From: JAGPUQ01 sp947084925
GTDB lineage: Bacteria; Pseudomonadota; Gammaproteobacteria; Pseudomonadales; Porticoccaceae
Direction of reading: 5' to 3'
Assembly: GCA_947084925.1 (NCBI GenBank)
Contig: CAMTUJ010000014.1
Coordinates: 6,106-70,105, forward strand
DNA: 64,000 nt
Shown: one piece after another, positions 15,824-23,154 of the stretch
Position numbering within the stretch: the first letter of the stretch is position 1
Layout: every line of letters starts with the position of its first letter
Made by a program: the position numbers and the translations under genes
The notes under the pieces: generated by a model
Seen by the model: only the letters and a program-made list of their open reading frames with translations
What the model was told of the DNA's origin: nothing
The model's database searches: none

Positions 15824-17067
15824 AGCGGATTTTCGTACCTTTGGCGCTCGCGCTGCTCCTGTCCGGCTGCGGCAGTCTGAAATTCTGGGGCAAGGATGAG
15901 GCGGAGCCCGTGGCGACCGGCGCGGATGCGGCTGCCGGCGATTCCCAGGAACTGACTGACAAACAGAAGAAAGAGCAGAAAAAAAAGGAGAAGAAAGCGG
16001 GCGAGCCGAACGACCTCAAAAAAATCGAGGCCAGCGTCGATCTCAAGCGCCTGTGGAGTCTCGGGGTTGGCAAGGGGCAGGAGCCGCAGGATGCCACCCT
16101 GGTCTCGGTCGTTGTCGATGGCGTGGTCTATGCCGCGAGTCGGGATGGTCGGGTGATCGCGGCCGATGCCGCCGAGGGCGAGCGTCGCTGGCGCGCCGAT
16201 ATCGACATGCCGCTGACCGGCGGTGTCGGGGTGGGCGGCGGCCTGGTGCTGGTCGGTACGGTCGAAGGCGATCTGGTCGCCCTGCGCGCGGGCAGCGGTG
16301 AAGAAGCCTGGCGCGTGGCGCTGTCCAGCGAGATGCTCGCGCCGCCCGCGGCCAACGCCGATGTGGTGGTGGTACAGACGCAGGACGCCAAGGTGCTCGG
16401 ATTTTCGGTGCAGACCGGAAAACAACTGTGGACCTACGAGGGCGATCGCCCGCTGCTTACCCTGCGCGCCACGGCCGCGCCCGTGATGGCGGAGACGATG
16501 GCGGTCGTCGGCTTCGCCAATGGCAAGCTGGTGGCGTTCGACGCCGCCAGCGGTACGGTCGTGTGGGAGGCGCGTGTCGCCCTGCCCAGCGGGCGCACCG
16601 AGCTTGAACGCATGGTGGATGTGAATACGGCGGTGCTGGGTGGCGACATCCTGTACGCGGTCAGTTACCAAGGCCGCGTCGCGGCCTATAGTCGGGGCAC
16701 CGGACGCGAACTCTGGGCACGGGATGCGTCGAGTCATCGCGCCCCGTCGCTCGGCACCAACCAGCTCTACGTCGTCGGCGCCGAAGATCAGGTGATCGCG
16801 CTGCGCGCTACCGGCGGCCAGGAACTGTGGGTCAACCGCGACCTGCGCCTGCGCAATCTCACCGCGCCGCAAGCGATAGGCGACGTGGTGGCGGTGGCGG
16901 ATGTCGAAGGTTACCTGCATCTGCTGTCACAGGTTGATGGCCGCATCGTCGGCCGCGTCAAAGTGGATGGCGACGGCGTCAGCACGTCGCTGGCGAGCGA
17001 TGGCGAGCGGCTCTATGTGCTCGATAACAGCGGCGACCTGACCGCCTACGGGCTGCGCTCGCCCTGA
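15820..17067 (+). CDS. bamB: BamB, outer-membrane protein assembly lipoprotein
   Basis: BamB is the beta-propeller lipoprotein of the BAM complex. A signal peptide with lipobox LLSGC is followed by a linker and PQQ-like propeller blades (for example VYAASRDGRVIAADAAEG and YAVSYQGRVAAYSRGTGRELW). The 415 residues exceed the usual 390 or so because of a lysine-rich insertion (DKQKKEQKKKEKKAGEP, about residues 47-63) between the lipobox and first blade. The insertion is encoded by A-rich DNA including an A8 run at 15979-15986, odd in this GC-rich region. GTG 15820 overlaps the yfgM stop. Confidence 0.95.
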   Translation: MKRIFVPLALALLLSGCGSLKFWGKDEAEPVATGADAAAGDSQELTDKQKKEQKKKEKKAGEPNDLKKIEASVDLKRLWSLGVGKGQEPQDATLVSVVVDGVVYAASRDGRVIAADAAEGERRWRADIDMPLTGGVGVGGGLVLVGTVEGDLVALRAGSGEEAWRVALSSEMLAPPAANADVVVVQTQDAKVLGFSVQTGKQLWTYEGDRPLLTLRATAAPVMAETMAVVGFANGKLVAFDAASGTVVWEARVALPSGRTELERMVDVNTAVLGGDILYAVSYQGRVAAYSRGTGRELWARDASSHRAPSLGTNQLYVVGAEDQVIALRATGGQELWVNRDLRLRNLTAPQAIGDVVAVADVEGYLHLLSQVDGRIVGRVKVDGDGVSTSLASDGERLYVLDNSGDLTAYGLRSP

Positions 17068-17094
17068 ACGGGCGCGGCGATCGGGTAAGGAGTA

Positions 17095-17127
17095 GAATGC
17101 GGCGTCCGCGCCCTGGGCGCCGCATTC
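17095..17127 (+). other. Hairpin overlapping a -10-like hexamer upstream of der
   Basis: GAATGCGGCG (17095-17104) pairs perfectly with CGCCGCATTC (17118-17127) across a 13-base loop. The left arm overlaps TAGAAT (17093-17098), the best -10-like hexamer in the bamB-der gap, and the hairpin ends 11 bases before the der ATG. A transcript entering from bamB would fold it next to the ribosome-binding region. There is no T-run. Confidence 0.4.
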
Positions 17128-17138
17128 CGTCCTGAATC

Positions 17139-18530
17139 ATGCTCCCCGTCGTCGCTCTGGTCGGCCGTCCCAACGTCGGCAAATCCACGCTCTTCAACCG
17201 CCTGACACGTTCGCGCGAGGCGCTGGTTGCCGATTTTCCCGGGCTGACCCGTGATCGCCAGTACGGCGAGGCGCATTTCGCCGGCCGCCGTTTCGTGGTG
17301 ATCGATACCGGCGGTATCACCGGCCGTGAGGAAGGCATCGACAGCGCCATGGCGGAGCAGTCGTTTCGCGCCGTGGATGAAGCCGATGTCATCATTTTCA
17401 TGGTGGACAGCCACGACGGCCTGACCAGCATCGATGAAGATGTGGCGCGTCGCCTGCGCCAGCGTTCCGCCACGGTGTTTCTCGCCGCCAACAAGATCGA
17501 CGGCACCAATCCCGATGTAGTGCTGGCCGAGTTCCATCGCCTCGGATTCGCACAGGTGTTTCCGGTGACCTCCACCCAGGGGCGGGGCGTCAATGCGTTG
17601 CTGACCGCGGTAATGGCCGCGTTGCCGGAGACGCCGTCGGATGCCCTCCCGGCTGCGGCGTCCAGCATCCGGGTAGCGGTGGTGGGGCGGCCGAATGTCG
17701 GCAAATCCACCCTGGTGAACCGCCTGCTCGGCGAAGAGCGGGTCGTGGTGTTCGACCAGCCCGGCACCACGCGCGACAGCATCTATATCGACTACGAGCG
17801 CGGCGGTCGAGCCTATACCTTGATCGATACCGCCGGTGTCCGGCGCCGCAAGAGCATCGATCAGGCGGTGGAGAAATTTTCCATCGTGAAAACCCTGAAA
17901 GCCATCGACGATGCCCATGTCACCATCCTGATGGTCGACGCCAGCGAGGGGCTGGTCGATCAGGATCTGCACCTGCTGGGCTATTGCATCGAGGCGGGCC
18001 GTGCCCTGGTGATCGCGATCAACAAGTGGGACGGGCTGGAGGTGGATCAGCGCGACTGGGTGAAGCGCGAACTGGAGCGCCGCCTGCGCTTCGCCGATTT
18101 TGTCGATATCCATTTCATTTCCGCGCTGCACGGCAGCGCCGTGGGCAATCTGTATCCCTCGATCCAGAAGGCCCATGCGGCCGCCACCGACAAATACAGT
18201 ACCAATCGCCTGACGCGCATTCTCAAGGATGCGGTGGCGACCCACCCGCCGCCGATGGTGCGCGGGCGCCGCGTCAAGCCGCGCTTCGCCCATCCGGGCG
18301 GACGCAATCCGCCGCTGATCGTGATTCACGGCAATCAGGTCGAAGCCCTGCCGGACCACTATGTCCGCTACCTCGAAAAAACCTATCGGCGCGAGCTGGA
18401 TCTGCACGGCACGCCGGTGCGCATCGAGCTGAAATCCACGGTGAACCCCTTCGCCGGCCGCAAGAATGAATTGACACCGCGTCAAATTGCGAAGAAGCGG
18501 CGCGCGTTCAGTTTCCACAAAGGCAAATAA
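17139..18530 (+). CDS. der: Der (EngA), tandem-GTPase ribosome biogenesis protein
   Basis: Two Era-like G domains are present, each starting with GRPNVGKST (at about residues 8 and 183), with PGLTRDRQ and PGTTRDS switch regions and NKID/NKWD specificity motifs. A C-terminal KH-like domain (about 350-450) follows. Der is essential for 50S maturation. At 463 residues it is close to the usual length. It ends the conserved block and is convergent with priA after 47 bases. Confidence 0.97.
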   Translation: MLPVVALVGRPNVGKSTLFNRLTRSREALVADFPGLTRDRQYGEAHFAGRRFVVIDTGGITGREEGIDSAMAEQSFRAVDEADVIIFMVDSHDGLTSIDEDVARRLRQRSATVFLAANKIDGTNPDVVLAEFHRLGFAQVFPVTSTQGRGVNALLTAVMAALPETPSDALPAAASSIRVAVVGRPNVGKSTLVNRLLGEERVVVFDQPGTTRDSIYIDYERGGRAYTLIDTAGVRRRKSIDQAVEKFSIVKTLKAIDDAHVTILMVDASEGLVDQDLHLLGYCIEAGRALVIAINKWDGLEVDQRDWVKRELERRLRFADFVDIHFISALHGSAVGNLYPSIQKAHAAATDKYSTNRLTRILKDAVATHPPPMVRGRRVKPRFAHPGGRNPPLIVIHGNQVEALPDHYVRYLEKTYRRELDLHGTPVRIELKSTVNPFAGRKNELTPRQIAKKRRAFSFHKGK

Positions 18531-18577
18531 TCTGGCGTTATCCGGCTGTTTGGGTGCGCTGATTTGCGCAGTCGGAC

Positions 18578-20773
18578 TCACATCATTTCCTGGGGATCCA
18601 CGTCGATGCTCCAGCGCACCCCGCGCGCCGCGGGCAGGGTCTCCAGCATCAGCGCCAGCGGTGTCAGCAACCGCTGGAGCGTGGCCCGGTTGCTGGCGTT
18701 GAGGCTGAGCTGAAAGCGGTAGCGACCCCCGCGCTTTTCCAGGGGCGCCGGCAGCGGGCCCAGAAAATATACCGGCTGACCCAGTGCTTCTCCCGCCTGC
18801 CGCGCCGCCGTCAACAGCGCTTCGGCATGGCGGGGATCGCGCGCTTCGGCCCGCAGCAGGGCGAGCGCGCGAAACGGCGGCATTCCAGTGGCCGCGCGTT
18901 CCTCCAGCAGTTGCTCGGCAAACGCGCTATAGCCCTGTCGCATCAGGGTCGCGATCAGCGGATGGTCGCAGTAGTGACTCTGCACGAGCACGGTGCCGGG
19001 ATGCTCGCCGCGCCCGGCGCGGCCCGCCACTTGGGTGAGCAACTGCCCCATGCGCTCGCCGCCGCGAAAATCCGGACTCATCAGACCGTCGTCGGCGCTG
19101 AGGATCACCGCCAGCGTGACTCCCGGGAAATGATGCCCCTTGGCGAGCATTTGCGTGCCCACCAGGATGCAGGGAGCGCCTTCGTGGAGCCGGTCGAACA
19201 GTTCGTTCAAGGCATTTTTGCGCCGGGTCGAATCCCGGTCGACACGCATGACGGGTACGCCGGGAAACAGATTTTCCAGAATCAGTTCGGTTTTTTCCGT
19301 GCCCTGGCCCAAGGGTTGGAGGTTGGCGCTGGCGCACCCGGGACACACGGCCGGCAGCGACTGGCGGAATTCGCAGTGGTGGCAGATGAGCCGCCGCGAG
19401 GTCATGTGGACAGTGAGTCGGGTTTCACAGTGGGGACAGCGCGCGATCCACGCACAATCGTGGCAGAGCAGCGCGGCGGCGTAGCCGCGACGATTGAGGA
19501 AGACCAGCACCTGGTGGCCGCCCGCGAGTGCCGTGCCGATGGCCTGGACCGCGGGCGCGGAAATACCTTCGTTCAGCTTCCCGCGCCGCAGATCCAGCAG
19601 TTGCCAATCCGGCGCCGCCCGATCGCCGGGCCGCCCGCTCAGCCGCAGCAGGCGGTAGCGACCGGCACGGGCGTTGTGGAAGCTTTCCAGCGAAGGTGTG
19701 GCCGAGCCCAGCACGAGGGGAATGTCCGCGCTGCGCGCGCGCATGACCGCGACATCGCGAGCCGAATAACGAAAGCCGTCCTGTTGTTTGAACGAGAGAT
19801 CGTGCTCCTCATCGACGATGAGGATGCCCGGCGCGCGCAGGGGCACGAACACCGCCGAGCGGGTGCCGATCACAATGCCGGCGCTGCCATCGCGGGCCTG
19901 CGCCCAGGCGCGGGCCCGCTCGCCGCCGCTGAGCCCGGAATGCAGCACCGCGATCGTGCAATGAAAGCGCTGCTTGAACCGCGATAGTGTTTGGGGTGTC
20001 AGGCCGATCTCGGGCACCAGCACCAGCGCCTGGCGTCCCTGGCGGAGCACTTGCGCGATGGCGCGCAGATAAACCTCGGTCTTGCCAGTCCCGGTGTCGC
20101 CGTGCAGCAGGTAGGCGTGATAGCCGTGCAGCGCGATGGCGGCGAGGGCGCGTGTCTGATCGGGATGCAGGGATGGCGGTGTTTCGGCGAGCAGCACGTC
20201 TGCCGCCGTCGCGGTCGCGGGATGGGCGCGCACGCGCTCGATCAGGCCGTCATCGGCGAGGGCGCGAATCGCCGTGGCCGGAATGCCCGCGCTTTTCAGG
20301 CATGCCGCCGAACGTGGCCCGTCCCGCAACAGGGCGAACAACTGCTGCCGGCGCGGTGCGCGCGCCAGCGCGGTGTCCGGCAGTCCCAGCGCGCGGGTGC
20401 TGAGCTGCCAGTGCCAGGTGCCGGTCTCCGGGAGCGGCTCGCCGTGGCGCAGTGGCCCCGGCAGAATCGCGGCGAGCGCCTCCCCGATGGGGCACTGGTA
20501 ATAGTCGGCGGCCCAGAGCGCGAGGGTCAGCAGTTCGTCGGGGAGCAGGGGTTCGGAATCCAGCGCCGCGGTGACAGGCCGTAACTGCGCCACGGCCAGC
20601 TCGCTGGCGTCTGCCGTTGCGATGATCAACCCGGTCAGCTCGCGTTTTCCGAATGGTACCCGTACCCGGGTGCCGGGCTTGAGGGTGTCGCCAGGGGTTG
20701 CCGGAGGCAGGTAATCGAACAGGCGCCGCAACGGCGAGGGAACCGCAATTCGATAGCAAAAGGGTGGAGCCAT
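18578..20773 (-). CDS. priA: PriA, primosomal replication-restart helicase
   Basis: PriA reloads the replisome at stalled forks. The N-terminal DNA-binding domain (RIAVPSPLRRLFDYLPP) is followed by helicase motifs HGDTGTGKTEVY (Walker A) and DEEHDLSFK (DEEH box). A zinc-binding region with paired cysteines follows (CHDC, CPHCETR, CHHC, CPGC). The reading frame extends 120 bases upstream, but ATG 20773 gives the standard N-terminus and 731 residues. It is divergent from rpmE across 195 bases that hold three 19-bp tandem repeats. Confidence 0.96.
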   Translation of the reverse strand: MAPPFCYRIAVPSPLRRLFDYLPPATPGDTLKPGTRVRVPFGKRELTGLIIATADASELAVAQLRPVTAALDSEPLLPDELLTLALWAADYYQCPIGEALAAILPGPLRHGEPLPETGTWHWQLSTRALGLPDTALARAPRRQQLFALLRDGPRSAACLKSAGIPATAIRALADDGLIERVRAHPATATAADVLLAETPPSLHPDQTRALAAIALHGYHAYLLHGDTGTGKTEVYLRAIAQVLRQGRQALVLVPEIGLTPQTLSRFKQRFHCTIAVLHSGLSGGERARAWAQARDGSAGIVIGTRSAVFVPLRAPGILIVDEEHDLSFKQQDGFRYSARDVAVMRARSADIPLVLGSATPSLESFHNARAGRYRLLRLSGRPGDRAAPDWQLLDLRRGKLNEGISAPAVQAIGTALAGGHQVLVFLNRRGYAAALLCHDCAWIARCPHCETRLTVHMTSRRLICHHCEFRQSLPAVCPGCASANLQPLGQGTEKTELILENLFPGVPVMRVDRDSTRRKNALNELFDRLHEGAPCILVGTQMLAKGHHFPGVTLAVILSADDGLMSPDFRGGERMGQLLTQVAGRAGRGEHPGTVLVQSHYCDHPLIATLMRQGYSAFAEQLLEERAATGMPPFRALALLRAEARDPRHAEALLTAARQAGEALGQPVYFLGPLPAPLEKRGGRYRFQLSLNASNRATLQRLLTPLALMLETLPAARGVRWSIDVDPQEMM

Positions 20774-20801
20774 GCGCGGAGTGTGCCTGATGCGTGACGG
20801 G

Positions 20802-20858
20802 CTTGCGCCTTGAGCGCCAGCTTGCGCCTTGAACGCCAGCTTGCGCCTTGAACGAAAG
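20802..20858 (+). repeat. Three tandem 19-bp repeats in the priA-rpmE gap
   Basis: The units are CTTGCGCCTTGAGCGCCAG (20802-20820), then the same with AAC for AGC (20821-20839), then a third diverging only at its last four bases (20840-20858). Each unit contains TTGAGC or TTGAAC; the last one serves as the probable -35 of rpmE. Confidence 0.9.
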
Positions 20859-20875
20859 TCGCTTTCTGGTAGTAT
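20848..20875 (+). promoter_or_regulatory. Probable rpmE promoter
   Basis: TTGAAC (20848-20853) and TAGTAT (20870-20875) are separated by 16 bases, a good sigma-70 arrangement. The expected transcription start near 20882 leaves a leader of about 87 bases before the rpmE ATG. The -35 lies inside the third 19-bp repeat. Confidence 0.6.
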
Positions 20876-20968
20876 GCGCCCTCCCACAGGCACGGAGCGC
20901 GCGGTACCCGGGGCGGCAAGGTAATTGACCGGGTGGCGGCACGCAAGTCACGTCCGAGAGACAATCCC

Positions 20969-21184
20969 ATGAAAGCAGAAATTCATCCCCCTTACGGCAA
21001 GCTCACCGCGACGTGCAGTTGCGGCAATGTGGTCGTGGTCGGCTCCACCTCCACCGAGAATATCCATCTCGATGTGTGCTCGGCCTGCCACCCGTTCTAT
21101 ACGGGCAAGCAGAAGAATGCCGACGCCGGTGGCCGTATCGACCGCTTCAACAAGCGCTTCGGTGCCACGGCGGCAAAAAAATAG
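20969..21184 (+). CDS. rpmE: Ribosomal protein bL31, zinc-binding type
   Basis: This 71-residue 50S subunit protein has the four zinc cysteines of the C+ type (CSCGN and CSACHPFYTG). It begins MKAEIHPPYGKLTATCSC; the ATG at 20969 is the family start. The typical basic tail is present (RFNKRFG). It is divergent from priA, the same arrangement as in E. coli, and is followed after 16 bases by a nuclease gene. Confidence 0.97.
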   Translation: MKAEIHPPYGKLTATCSCGNVVVVGSTSTENIHLDVCSACHPFYTGKQKNADAGGRIDRFNKRFGATAAKK

Positions 21185-21200
21185 CCCTGCACCAAGTCAG

Positions 21201-22013
21201 ATGAACGTTCGCGGCGCGCCCGGGGGATTTTCCTCGGGCGCGTTTTTCGTTGTGGTCGCCATGGTGTTGGCAGCCGGTCCGGGCCGCGCGGGCGCTGCGG
21301 AGTGCGAGCTGCCCGGACCCGGCGAGACGGCGCGGGTGGCGCGGGTGATCGACGGCGATACCCTGGTACTCGCCGATGGGCGCCATGTGCGGATGCTGGG
21401 GATCAATGCCCCGGAACTCGGTCATGAGGGCGCCCCCGCTGAGCCGCTGGCGCGCGCTGCCAAGGCGGCGCTCGAACAGTTGCTCGGCGCCGATCATCGC
21501 ACCGGCCGCACGGCAGCCGCCGTCACCCTGCATGTCGATCGCGAACGGCTCGACCACTATGGCCGCCTGCTCGCCCATGTCAGCAGCGATGGGCGCAATC
21601 TCGAGCTGGAATTGTTGCGTCAGGGTCTCGTCTATCAGGTGGTCATACCGCCCAATATGGCTTTGGCGGAGTGTCTGAGCGCCGCCGAGCGCACTGCGCG
21701 CACGGCACATCTCGGCTTGTGGAGTCCTTCCGCAGCGGGTCCGACGGCCAGCACGGCGATCACGCACGGCGGCTATCAGCGGGTCCGCGGGCGGGTCGAG
21801 CGGGTTCTGTTCGGCGCTACCTGGTGGATCGAGTTCGAGGGCGGTTTCCGCGCCGTGATCTACCCTGAACACCAGCAGTACTGGGAACGACAGACGCTCG
21901 CCGCCTGGCGCGGTCAGTCGATTGAAGTACGGGGCTGGGTCTATCGAGGGAAGCGCGGCGACTGGCGCATGAGGCTGCCGACGCTGGACGCGGTTCTCGC
22001 CCCTGTATCTTAG
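21201..22013 (+). CDS. Exported staphylococcal-nuclease-like (SNase) endonuclease
   Basis: A signal peptide (residues 1-33, hydrophobic FFVVVAMVLAAG) precedes an SNase domain with VIDGDTLVLADGRHVRMLGI and NAPEL, and the catalytic arginine/tyrosine region ERLDHYGRLLAHV. The C-terminal 100 residues (GGYQRVRGRVERVLFG, then IEVRGWVYRGKRGDWRM) form an OB-fold-like extension beyond the core nuclease. It is likely a periplasmic Ca-dependent nuclease. It overlaps the end of the convergent membrane-protein gene by 4 bases. Confidence 0.88.
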   Translation: MNVRGAPGGFSSGAFFVVVAMVLAAGPGRAGAAECELPGPGETARVARVIDGDTLVLADGRHVRMLGINAPELGHEGAPAEPLARAAKAALEQLLGADHRTGRTAAAVTLHVDRERLDHYGRLLAHVSSDGRNLELELLRQGLVYQVVIPPNMALAECLSAAERTARTAHLGLWSPSAAGPTASTAITHGGYQRVRGRVERVLFGATWWIEFEGGFRAVIYPEHQQYWERQTLAAWRGQSIEVRGWVYRGKRGDWRMRLPTLDAVLAPVS

Positions 22014-22591
22014 CGCGATGCTCTGACGCTCAGCCGGTCGTCCGACCGCAGTTCCACGGGCGCGCCGGCGATGCGCTCCAGATTGCGCCGCTGGCGCCGC
22101 AGCGGACGCCAGGCGTACAGAAAGAGATCCACCGGCCGCCACAGCGCCACCCAGCCGATGATCAGGGTGCCTTCGCGGAGGAAGTCGGCCAACAATCCTG
22201 CCAGGTGGCTACCGACAAAGGTACTGATCGTCACGCAGAGGGCGAGAAAAATCGCGCCCATCACGAGTGCGTCCCGGGCCTCGCGCAAGTGACCGCGCAA
22301 GCGCCGCTGGGCCTCGCTCGCCTGCCAGGCGAAATAGTTGTGGATGGCTTCCGGCAGCTGCCGGGCCTGCTCGGTGGCCAGTTCCGCCGCCGGCAGGTGA
22401 ACCACCACTTTGAAAGTCGCATCCGCGGGCAATTCCTCCACCGCGCTCACCAGGTAGTGCTCGGCGGCGCTATCCAGATCCTTTTCGTGGAACGGCGAGG
22501 GATCGAGCGTGTTGAACAGTTGCCGCACCGCGTTCAGGCGCACTTCGATCAGCAGGTCATTGCCTTCGCGGCGGTACGGTAGGGAAGGCAT
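22010..22591 (-). CDS. Uncharacterised membrane protein with two C-terminal transmembrane helices
   Basis: This 193-residue protein has a soluble N-terminal half (about 1-105, with LLIEVRLNAVRQLFNTLDPSPF) and two membrane segments at about 105-125 (LVMGAIFLALCVTIS) and 140-160 (TLIIGWVALWRPVDLFLY), followed by an arginine-rich tail (RPLRRQRRN). No known domain was recognised. ATG 22591 is chosen; the frame stays open further to a GTG at 22738, but that extension lacks natural composition. The region 22592-22745 upstream holds no recognisable gene. Confidence 0.7.
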   Translation of the reverse strand: MPSLPYRREGNDLLIEVRLNAVRQLFNTLDPSPFHEKDLDSAAEHYLVSAVEELPADATFKVVVHLPAAELATEQARQLPEAIHNYFAWQASEAQRRLRGHLREARDALVMGAIFLALCVTISTFVGSHLAGLLADFLREGTLIIGWVALWRPVDLFLYAWRPLRRQRRNLERIAGAPVELRSDDRLSVRASR

Positions 22592-22745
22592 TAGTTTTTC
22601 CGCGGCAGCGTTCCATGCGCCATCCCTGCGTGCCGCGCCGCACATGCGGCGGTTCGCGGCGTGGTGCGGGACAGGATCTTCGGCACTGCCGCCGGGCGCG
22701 GCGCCATTGCGAAAAAATTGCCCGGTGCGGAGCAGCACATCGCCT

Positions 22746-22919
22746 TCAGGTGGCTTTCACTTTCTTCGCGCCACAGCGCGAGCATTGATACGCGGTCATC
22801 AGCTTCCCGGCCTTGACATCGAATTGTTTCTCTTTGCAGATATCCCAGGCATGGAAGCCATGCTGACAGAGACCGAGCTTGTGCGGTTTGCGTGGCTTGA
22901 ATGCGAGGACATCGCCCAT
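22746..22919 (-). CDS. Small zinc-ribbon-like protein, 57 residues
   Basis: The peptide has a basic N-terminus (FKPRKPHK), a Cys/His cluster (LCQHGFHAWDIC), a central KQFDVKAGKL block and a terminal CSRCGAKK, which together look like a small metal-binding ribbon. Similar 55-65 residue proteins of unknown function occur in other gammaproteobacteria, from memory. ATG 22919 is chosen because the open frame above it looks non-coding. It is divergent from clpB across 235 bases. Confidence 0.72.
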   Translation of the reverse strand: MGDVLAFKPRKPHKLGLCQHGFHAWDICKEKQFDVKAGKLMTAYQCSRCGAKKVKAT

Positions 22920-23095
22920 GGCCGTCTCCCGGTTGTTACGGCCCCGCTGCCGGTGCCCCGGTACGGGCTCGGCGCGGATCAGCCGCAAGGTGCCGGACAG
23001 TGTGGCGCATCCACCGGGACCGTGCCAGCGCGACACGATACCGCGGCGGCACTTGATACGGCGCAGGGTCTGCGCAGTAATCCGCACCAGCAGCG

Positions 23096-23124
23096 ATTGA
23101 AATTGTTGCCGACGCGCCCAACAT
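23096..23124 (+). promoter_or_regulatory. Possible heat-shock (sigma-32-like) promoter of clpB
   Basis: ATTGAAA (23096-23102) and CCCAACAT (23117-23124) lie 14 bases apart, resembling the sigma-32 consensus CTTGAAA with CCCCATnT. The predicted start is about 25 bases before the clpB ATG. The match is imperfect in both boxes; support comes mainly from clpB being a classical heat-shock gene. The rest of 22920-23154 shows no other feature. Confidence 0.35.
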
Positions 23125-23154
23125 AGCCGGGCATCCCAACCACCTGGTGACACC

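Noticed and set aside
22592..23154. Upstream extensions of the two small minus-strand genes and a plus-strand 205-codon frame across them.
   Set aside because: Composition above the chosen ATGs is unnatural and the frames overlap each other; only the parts with natural composition or Cys/His motifs are kept.
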